Assembly (NCBI GenBank): GCA_018303725.1
Contig: JAGVXP010000053.1
Coordinates: 1-35,779, forward strand
Source of the DNA: Candidatus Woesearchaeota archaeon
GTDB lineage: Archaea > Nanobdellota > Nanobdellia > Woesearchaeales > JAGVXP01
DNA: 35,779 nt
Direction of reading: 5' to 3'
The notes below the pieces were generated by a model, which made no database searches, was not told where the DNA came from, and saw only the letters and a program-made list of their open reading frames with translations. The position numbers and the translations under genes are program-made. Positions 29,533 through 35,105 of the stretch are shown here, piece after piece (position 1 is the first letter of the stretch; the number at the start of each line of letters is the position of its first letter).

Positions 29533-29653
29533 CATGAAGTGAATTTTGTCGTGGGGTCTGCCGGTCCGCCAGCTTATTGCTGTTCTGCATGATTTAGGCG
29601 GACCTTAAGGCGCCCTGTGAGCTTCGCTTTAGCGAAGCGAACAGCCTGGTTTA
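29533..29653. other. GC-enriched structured island (possible ncRNA or further palindromic element)
   Basis: GGTCCGCC...GGCGGACC stem, then CTGTgaGCTTCGC-TTTA-GCGAAGCgaACAG; stands out in an AT-rich intergenic region. Confidence 0.35.
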
Positions 29654-29708
29654 TCATTTTATTATTATAATTATTAACCAAGAAATACAACAAATTAATT
29701 AAACCTTC

Positions 29709-30512
29709 CTATTTCCCTTCAATGATCTTTCTCATCCTGGCTACAAAATCAGCAGCATCTACAAAGTGATTGTCAAACTCAGCCCCTTTTACCTCTTTTA
29801 TCTCCCTGTGCACTATCATTTTAGACAACCTGTAGAAATTCCTCATTATGGTTACATATCTTTTCTCCAACAGCCCTTTCCTGGCTAATTTCTCCTCTAA
29901 TAAATCTGCAACGTGTTCCGGAGTAGGAGGTATCTCGCCAATTTTCATTAAAGCGGCATGCGCAGAATCAATCACAGCCCAATACAAATCCAATGCTCCC
30001 TGTGAAATGTGCCACTTGCTGTTGTGCAAGGTGTTTGGAGCCCTTATAAAATAATTCCATATGCTTTCCTGTGTTGGCCTTATCCTTCCCCTTTTCAGCA
30101 GGGCCTGCAATGGATCAAAAAAACCAGTGTCAATTAAGGCAACGCCATCTCTTAAAATATTGATTCCAACAGGGTCCCCTGCCCTTATATATTCCCAGAA
30201 TGAGCTAAACCTCAATGTTATAACATGCAGCTTGGTGGAAGTCCTTGCAATTATTTTCTGGATAATAACCCTGTAAGCCTCAACAAGCTCCGGCGTCATG
30301 CTTATGGAGATGTCATCAACCACAACCAATATGTCGATATCTCCCCTTGCTGCCTTTGTTTTCCTTGCAGTGCTTCCAAATATTATAACTCCCTTTATAA
30401 AATTCTCAAGCTCTTTATGCAAATCAGAAGTAAAGTTATAGGCTATTCTAAGGTCTTCCTGGTTATAGCTTTTAATGTTAGGATTCTCCTTTCTCTTTAA
30501 TTCAAATTTCAT
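29709..30512 (-). CDS. Nucleotidyltransferase-domain protein (pol-beta-like)
   Basis: GVIIFGSTARKTKAARGDIDILVVVDD (GS...DxD). Confidence 0.88.
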   Translation of the reverse strand: MKFELKRKENPNIKSYNQEDLRIAYNFTSDLHKELENFIKGVIIFGSTARKTKAARGDIDILVVVDDISISMTPELVEAYRVIIQKIIARTSTKLHVITLRFSSFWEYIRAGDPVGINILRDGVALIDTGFFDPLQALLKRGRIRPTQESIWNYFIRAPNTLHNSKWHISQGALDLYWAVIDSAHAALMKIGEIPPTPEHVADLLEEKLARKGLLEKRYVTIMRNFYRLSKMIVHREIKEVKGAEFDNHFVDAADFVARMRKIIEGK

Positions 30513-30587
30513 CCATCCACCCTTTTATATTAAAATAATCTCTATGCTTTATAAAGATTTAGTTCTATTTTTGAATAGTGACAAAAA

Positions 30588-30597
30588 CACTTATATA
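30588..30597 (+). promoter_or_regulatory. TATA box for 30621 gene
   Basis: aaaacacTTATATAG about 30 bp upstream of ATG 30621. Confidence 0.5.
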
Positions 30598-30620
30598 GCA
30601 GTTGTGTTATAATTGATAGT

Positions 30621-31262
30621 ATGGATTCAAACAAGGATTTAGAGCGTGTTATCCAGGACAAAGTAAAGCCGATAATAGACACCTCAATGCAGAAATTCCT
30701 CGGCATTTCAATAAAAGAGCTCTCCGCAGATATTTCTGACAGATTAAAAAGAACGCCTTTATTAGATTTTAAAATTGATACATCTGTTCCGTTCAAAAAG
30801 GCAAAACAGCTCTTTAAAGAGGAGTATATAAAAAAACTGTTGCAGCTAAAGCAAGGCAACATATCAGATGTTGCCAAGCTGGCAAATATTGACAGAAGAT
30901 CTATACACCGGTTTGCAAAAAACCTGAAAAAAGAGGTTCAAAAATTCAGAAAAGATTTAAGCTCAGAGTACACAAAAGAAACAACAGTCAAATCCATCAT
31001 AGACGAAACATTAGACCAATTTAAGGATGTAATCAACCCAAAAAGGCTGGAAAAATTCTATAAAGGAGCGTCTGACTTGTCAAAGGAGATATTGAAAGAG
31101 CTCCCAACAGTGGAATTAACATTAAAGGAAGCCCTAACAGAGTTTGAAAAAGAATTTCTCAAAAAAGCCCTGAAAGAAAACCTGAACAATATTTCCAAAA
31201 CAGCAAAAGCAGTTGGCTTAAGGGCAGAAACATTGTTTAGGAAGATTAAAAAATATAGATAG
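30621..31262 (+). CDS. Protein with two Fis/NtrC-type helix-turn-helix domains
   Basis: VPFKKAKQLFKEEYIKKLLQLKQGNISDVAKLANIDRRSIHRFAKNL and LTLKEALTEFEKEFLKKALKENLNNISKTAKAVGLRAETLFRKIKKYR. Confidence 0.82.
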   Translation: MDSNKDLERVIQDKVKPIIDTSMQKFLGISIKELSADISDRLKRTPLLDFKIDTSVPFKKAKQLFKEEYIKKLLQLKQGNISDVAKLANIDRRSIHRFAKNLKKEVQKFRKDLSSEYTKETTVKSIIDETLDQFKDVINPKRLEKFYKGASDLSKEILKELPTVELTLKEALTEFEKEFLKKALKENLNNISKTAKAVGLRAETLFRKIKKYR

Positions 31263-31309
31263 AGTTGCTTAATATTCAACAAATTTTAGTTGTATACTAT
31301 TGCTGGGCT

Positions 31310-31721
31310 CTAATATATACTATCATGATGATCATAATCTAGAACTCTGACAATTTTATTATCTTCATCTACCTCATAAGTTAAAACGAAAGATTTATCG
31401 ATATGAACTCTTCTTGCACCATGCATATCACCTTTTAAAGGCTTAAAATGGTACGGATTGTCAAAAACCACCCATCAGAGATGGGTGGCATGCTCTGATA
31501 TAGCATCATCGGAAAGTGGTTTTTGATGCTCAGCATTCCACGAATCAGCGGTGGTTTTTGAGCACAACAGATTTCACACCACTCATCACAGATGAGTGGA
31601 ATGCTGTTGTTTCAACAATCTGTTCAATTTTCTTAAAAATTATCTGCAATTGTTTCGGATTTTTCTTTTTAAGTTTAGAGAAAATCTTATCCATATTGGG
31701 TTTGGTAGCAAGAGAGTACAT
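31310..31721 (-). pseudogene. RelE/YafQ-type toxin interrupted by 151-bp palindromic insertion
   Basis: Removing 31460-31610 restores 86 codons plus stop: MYSLATKPNMDKIFSKLKKKNPKQLQIIFKKIEQIVE|NPYHFKPLKGDMHGARRVHIDKSFVLTYEVDEDNKIVRVLDYDHHDSIY*. Confidence 0.85.
31460..31610. mobile_element. Palindromic element copy 3 (degenerate), 151 bp, inside relE-like gene
   Basis: (T)GTCAAAAACCACC...GTGGTTTTTGATGCTCAGCATTCCA...TGGAATGCTGTTGT; internal CCACCCATC-AGA-GATGGGTGG and CCACTCATC-ACA-GATGAGTGG. Confidence 0.75.
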
Positions 31722-31722
31722 T

Positions 31723-31965
31723 TTATTCTATGCCATATCTTTTCTTAAAGTTTTCCAAACTGCCAATATGGATAGTTTTTTGATTTCTAATTCTGTCAAG
31801 TTTCTTTAAATATTCTTTCTTCGCTTCAGGTTCTTCCTCAACTATAGATTTCATAAAAAAATCTATTTGTTTACTCATACTAATGCCATTACCCTTACAA
31901 AAACTAGAAAACTTTTTATACACATCTTCTTCCACATTAAATGTTTTTAATACCATTTTTTTCAC
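31723..31965 (-). CDS. RHH-like antitoxin, partner of disrupted RelE-like toxin
   Basis: MKKMVLKTFNVEEDVYKKFSSFCKGNGISMSKQIDFFMKSIVEEE; stop 1 bp before the toxin ATG. Confidence 0.75.
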   Translation of the reverse strand: MKKMVLKTFNVEEDVYKKFSSFCKGNGISMSKQIDFFMKSIVEEEPEAKKEYLKKLDRIRNQKTIHIGSLENFKKRYGIE

Positions 31966-31969
31966 CTTG

Positions 31970-32008
31970 TTATTTAATATTAAATAATATTATTTAATAC
32001 TATTTAAA
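31970..32008. promoter_or_regulatory. Putative antitoxin operator: palindrome TTATTTAATATTAAATAA and repeated TATTTAA(T/A)A half-sites
   Basis: Perfect palindrome 31970-31987; further TATTTAATAC at 31991 and TATTTAAATC at 32001. Confidence 0.5.
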
Positions 32009-32069
32009 TCTTTCGTTTTTTACCACTTTCAAGTTGATACATCTATATTTTTGAGAGAACTCAAAACTC

Positions 32070-32654
32070 TTACCCCTGCCTCATCACCTTAAACTCGCCA
32101 ATTGCTCCAACAGCCCTTGTTCCATCAGAGCATATCTGGTTTGAACAAGACTCGAATGTGCCTTGCATAAGGTCTGTTGTAAAGCTGCTGCTAAATTTAA
32201 TGATATCAGCTACTGTAAATTCTGCTCTTGAAGAGCTGACAGTTCCAGTTAACGGAAAAGATGGCTGCGCGCCTGTTGCGCCGCAAGGAACTTCGCCCTG
32301 ATTCCATTCCGCGGGAATAATATTAGTTATTATAGAAGTGAAAGTTCCTGTAAGAGTATTTCCATCTTGCTCAAAAGAAAATCGGAAAAAACCCTCATAG
32401 CTGCATGCCGGGTTTCCAACATTGTTGCGCCATTTTGCTGAACCGCTAAGCCCTTCCCAATCTCCTGTTAAATCCCTAGCAGGTGTTATTGCTGTGGTAA
32501 GCTCCCTTTCTTCAGATGGTGTTTCAGCAGCGCCTTCCTCGCCACCAGTTACAGGTCCAGACTCGGGGAGAAAGGTTGTACAACCGCTTATAATTATGAT
32601 GCTAATTAACAAAACTGCTAATAACCTAAATCTAATTATATTCATACCACACAA
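32070..32654 (-). CDS. Secreted lipoprotein (start may be MNIIRF, 32645)
   Basis: Signal peptide with lipobox IISGC and Gly/Glu/Thr-rich linker. Confidence 0.75.
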   Translation of the reverse strand: MCGMNIIRFRLLAVLLISIIIISGCTTFLPESGPVTGGEEGAAETPSEERELTTAITPARDLTGDWEGLSGSAKWRNNVGNPACSYEGFFRFSFEQDGNTLTGTFTSIITNIIPAEWNQGEVPCGATGAQPSFPLTGTVSSSRAEFTVADIIKFSSSFTTDLMQGTFESCSNQICSDGTRAVGAIGEFKVMRQG

Positions 32655-32699
32655 ATAGGTAAGCCATTATTTATAAAACTTTCCCAAAAGAGGTTGCTA

Positions 32700-32778
32700 T
32701 GACTTTTTTGTCACATTTTTTCCAATATATTTAAATAGTCCAAAACATACCTATAGTTAGAGTGTGACAAAAATGTCA
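32700..32778. promoter_or_regulatory. Paired inverted-repeat sites TGACTTTTTTGTCACA (32700-32715) and TGTGACAAAAATGTCA (32763-32778) flanking TATA box
   Basis: Second site is the reverse complement of the first with one mismatch; each is TGAC-N6-GTCA; AATATATTTAAA lies between. Confidence 0.6.
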
Positions 32779-32804
32779 TATAATTGCCAACCTTGTAGAG
32801 TAAA

Positions 32805-33830
32805 ATGGGATGCGGAAAATACTGCCAGGATGCAGGGCCAATTGAATTGGGAACAACCCAATCTTATTATGCAAATAGGCCCAAAACTATAACTCAAAAC
32901 CTAGATAGAACACCAATAGAACATTTATTAGGAAGAGAGCAAATTCAATATAATCATTTACATTATCAAAGAAAGCCAGCTATAAACCCGCAAAGCCAGC
33001 AGCAAAGCGCATTAGAGATGCTGGCATATTCAGCTATAGCCAATAATCATGCTCAGGCTTCTTTATCAAGGCCAAGCAATGCGCAAAATTATATTGCAGC
33101 TAATGAAAATCAGACTATAACATTGACTGAAGGATACATAAAAGAGCTAAAGCTGGGCTATTTATCATTAACAGTAGCAAAGGGTGAAGAGAAACAATCT
33201 TATCAATTATTGATAAGGTATGACAAAAGAAAAGAAAGAAGGATAGAAGCGGAGAAAGAGATAGCAGGAGAGATAGAAAAGCTCTCAAAAAGATTTGGCA
33301 AAAAAGATGAAGTTGATCAAAAAGATATAATTGAGACCTTAACAGCAACATTAAGAAGAAGAAAACTAAGGTTAGAGCTGACTGAAGAAGAGATTCATCT
33401 AATAGAAAGAACAAAAGAGAGCAAAGAGCTGCAGAAAAGAATCTGGCTGATAGACAAAAAGAAAAGAAGCTTTAAAAGATTAGAGATTGAAAGAGAGATT
33501 CAAAATGTAAAACAGCAAAGAACTTACAAAACCCCAACAACAACATTAAATTACTCAAAAAATGATAATTATACAGGAAGAATAGAGAGAGCAAGGAATG
33601 ATTTCACAAATCTAGTCCCTGCAAAAGATGTTCATAAATTTCCAATATCCCTGATGGGCGGTGTTTTAGGATTTACCTACATCGGAGATTCCTTTGTTGG
33701 CATCAGGGACGACCTGAATGATTATGAATCACACGAAGTAGAAATCCACGAAGCAATTCACACACCCGATGAGTATGAAACAAGAGTTATAACAAAGTGG
33801 ATGTTAGACGATAATACGCATTACCACTAA
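32805..33830 (+). CDS. Putative HExxH metallopeptidase-like protein
   Basis: C-terminal HEVEIHEAIHTPDEYETRVITKWMLDDNTHYH (HEAIH plus downstream E); coiled-coil middle. Confidence 0.65.
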   Translation: MGCGKYCQDAGPIELGTTQSYYANRPKTITQNLDRTPIEHLLGREQIQYNHLHYQRKPAINPQSQQQSALEMLAYSAIANNHAQASLSRPSNAQNYIAANENQTITLTEGYIKELKLGYLSLTVAKGEEKQSYQLLIRYDKRKERRIEAEKEIAGEIEKLSKRFGKKDEVDQKDIIETLTATLRRRKLRLELTEEEIHLIERTKESKELQKRIWLIDKKKRSFKRLEIEREIQNVKQQRTYKTPTTTLNYSKNDNYTGRIERARNDFTNLVPAKDVHKFPISLMGGVLGFTYIGDSFVGIRDDLNDYESHEVEIHEAIHTPDEYETRVITKWMLDDNTHYH

Positions 33831-33860
33831 TCATTAAGTGTTTTGGTCACTTTTCTGAAA

Positions 33861-33912
33861 TGTCAGAAATCGAAGATTTCTGAGCATGCTCAAGAACCGA
33901 AGGTTCTTGACA
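33861..33912. mobile_element. Palindromic element copy 4: minimal 52-bp core
   Basis: TGTCAGAAATC-GAA-GATTTCTGAGCATGCTCAAGAACC-GAA-GGTTCTTGACA. Confidence 0.75.
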
Positions 33913-33918
33913 AGTGAC

Positions 33919-33972
33919 GAGTTTGCGAAGCAAACTCCATATTTTCATCGATGTTTTTTGCGAAGCAAAAAA
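33919..33972. repeat. Two more C-GAA-G triloop hairpins: GAGTTTGC-GAA-GCAAACTC (33919-33937) and TTTTTTGC-GAA-GCAAAAAA (33954-33972)
   Basis: Perfect 8-bp stems. Confidence 0.8.
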
Positions 33973-33980
33973 GCTCGGAT

Positions 33981-34040
33981 GATTATGAAACAAGAGTTAT
34001 AACAAAGTGGATGCTGGATGACAATACGCATTATCATTGA
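33981..34040 (+). pseudogene. Duplicated 3' end of the HExxH gene
   Basis: DYETRVITKWMLDDNTHYH* in frame; 52/60 nt identical to 33771-33830. Confidence 0.8.
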
Positions 34041-34042
34041 TT

Positions 34043-34113
34043 ATTAATGCTCAAACCAACCCAAACAATGAGGGACATCTTCATTTGAAGATGTCCTTAA
34101 TTTTTTCTTTTTT
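34043..34113 (+). repeat. Direct repeat R1 with terminator-like hairpin
   Basis: ATTAATGCTCAAACCAACCCAAACAATGAGGGACATCTTCATTTGAAGATGTCCTTAATTTTTTCTTTTTT; second copy at 34817-34887. Confidence 0.85.
34073..34113 (+). terminator. Hairpin GGACATCTTC-ATTT-GAAGATGTCC plus T-rich tract
   Basis: Perfect 10-bp stem followed by TTAATTTTTTCTTTTTT. Confidence 0.65.
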
Positions 34114-34233
34114 GTATAAATAAAATACATCCAACTAGAAAACCAAAAAGTTTATAAATATCTTACCATTACTAAAGATATCTTAAAGGTGATTTAGATA
34201 TTCATAGAAAATTTATACTGGAAAGGCAAATTA

Positions 34234-34473
34234 TTGGTTTTCACATGGCATTTTAAAGAGGAATTTGAGAAATTAAGAAAACCAATCGAATTTGTGTTAG
34301 ACATTTTGGGCAATGGAGAGCATATACTTGTTTCAAAAAGACAGAACAAATATAATGTGTTTTATTCATTTAGAGGGAAATACCTATGTTTGTCATATGT
34401 GGAACATGAAAATATAGTTTTGATTCATATAAAACCAACAACTAAAAAATTTCAAAAAGGTGAGAAAAAATGA
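34234..34473 (+). CDS. MqsR/DUF4258-like toxin candidate (TTG start)
   Basis: TWHFKEEFEKLRKPIEFVLDILGNGEHILVSKRQNKYNVFYSFRGKYLCLSYVEHENIVLIHIKP; 4-bp overlap with zinc-finger/AbrB partner. Confidence 0.6.
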   Translation: MVFTWHFKEEFEKLRKPIEFVLDILGNGEHILVSKRQNKYNVFYSFRGKYLCLSYVEHENIVLIHIKPTTKKFQKGEKK

Positions 34474-34799
34474 AAAAGTTTATGAAAACATGTTATAAAT
34501 GTAAAACCAATGTTAAGGAAGCAACTGTAGTTAAGGATGGGATTAAATTAAAATGCCTCAAATGCCCAAAATGCGGAGAAGAGTACTTTACATCTAGCGA
34601 ATTAATAAGGTATGATATTCTAACTGGAAAAAGAAGATTGGTTAGGAAATTTGGCACTTTGGGCGTTTCCCAAATAATAAGGGTGCCAGACAAGGTTATA
34701 AAAGATTTCAAGATAAAACCAGGTGATTATGGAATTTTTGAAGAAAGACCAGACGGAATCCTCATAAAACCGCTTCATGCAAATGAATTAAATCCCTGA
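34470..34799 (+). CDS. YgiT/MqsA-type zinc-finger plus SpoVT/AbrB-like antitoxin
   Basis: CYKCKTNVKEATVVKDGIKLKCLKCPKCGEEYF followed by LGVSQIIRVPDKVIKDFKIKPGDYGIFEERPDGILIKPL. Confidence 0.7.
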   Translation: MKKFMKTCYKCKTNVKEATVVKDGIKLKCLKCPKCGEEYFTSSELIRYDILTGKRRLVRKFGTLGVSQIIRVPDKVIKDFKIKPGDYGIFEERPDGILIKPLHANELNP

Positions 34800-34816
34800 A
34801 TAACGCAAGTAATATC

Positions 34817-34887
34817 ATTAATGCTCAAACCAACCCAAACAATGAGGGGCATCTTCATTTGAAGATGTCCTTAATTTTTCTTTTTTC
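34817..34887 (+). repeat. Direct repeat R2 with terminator-like hairpin
   Basis: Near-identical to R1; hairpin GGGCATCTTC-ATTT-GAAGATGTCC at 34847-34870. Confidence 0.85.
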
Positions 34888-34916
34888 TTACTAAAAATTA
34901 GAAAGATTTATATATG

Positions 34917-34937
34917 TTAGTATACTTGGTATACTAA
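34917..34937. promoter_or_regulatory. Perfect inverted repeat TTAGTATAC-TTG-GTATACTAA between TATA box and start codon
   Basis: 9-bp arms; AGATTTATATATG upstream; ATG at 34941. Confidence 0.65.
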
Positions 34938-34940
34938 AAG

Positions 34941-35105
34941 ATGTCATTTATGAATAGTGATAATAAAGATACAACAATTAAAGTTAAAAGGGAAACTAAA
35001 GAACATTTAGCTAATTTGGATTTTGTTAAAAAAGAGCATACGTATAATGATATAATTCTGGAGTTGATGATGTTTTATATTAATAAAAAAAATGGCAATA
35101 AATAA
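34941..35105 (+). CDS. Small RHH-like regulator/antitoxin (54 aa; below ORF-track cutoff)
   Basis: MSFMNSDNKDTTIKVKRETKEHLANLDFVKKEHTYNDIILELMMFYINKKNGNK*. Confidence 0.7.
   Translation: MSFMNSDNKDTTIKVKRETKEHLANLDFVKKEHTYNDIILELMMFYINKKNGNK

Noticed and set aside
29533-29653. tRNA or known archaeal structural RNA in the GC-rich island
   Set aside because: I could not find a cloverleaf/T-arm (GGTTCRANYCC), SRP or RNase P signatures; left as an unknown structured region.
31516-31809. 97-aa plus-strand ORF
   Set aside because: Runs through the palindromic element and antisense to the RelE-like pseudogene; no coding similarity.
32700-32778. TGTCA/TGACA sites at the HExxH promoter as another copy of the palindromic element
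   Set aside because: Lacks the TGAGCATGCTCA centre and arm stems; better explained as a pair of operator sites around the TATA box.
2801-33912. CRISPR array from recurring palindromic repeats
   Set aside because: Copies are dispersed by kilobases, differ in length and lack regular spacers; no cas genes in window.
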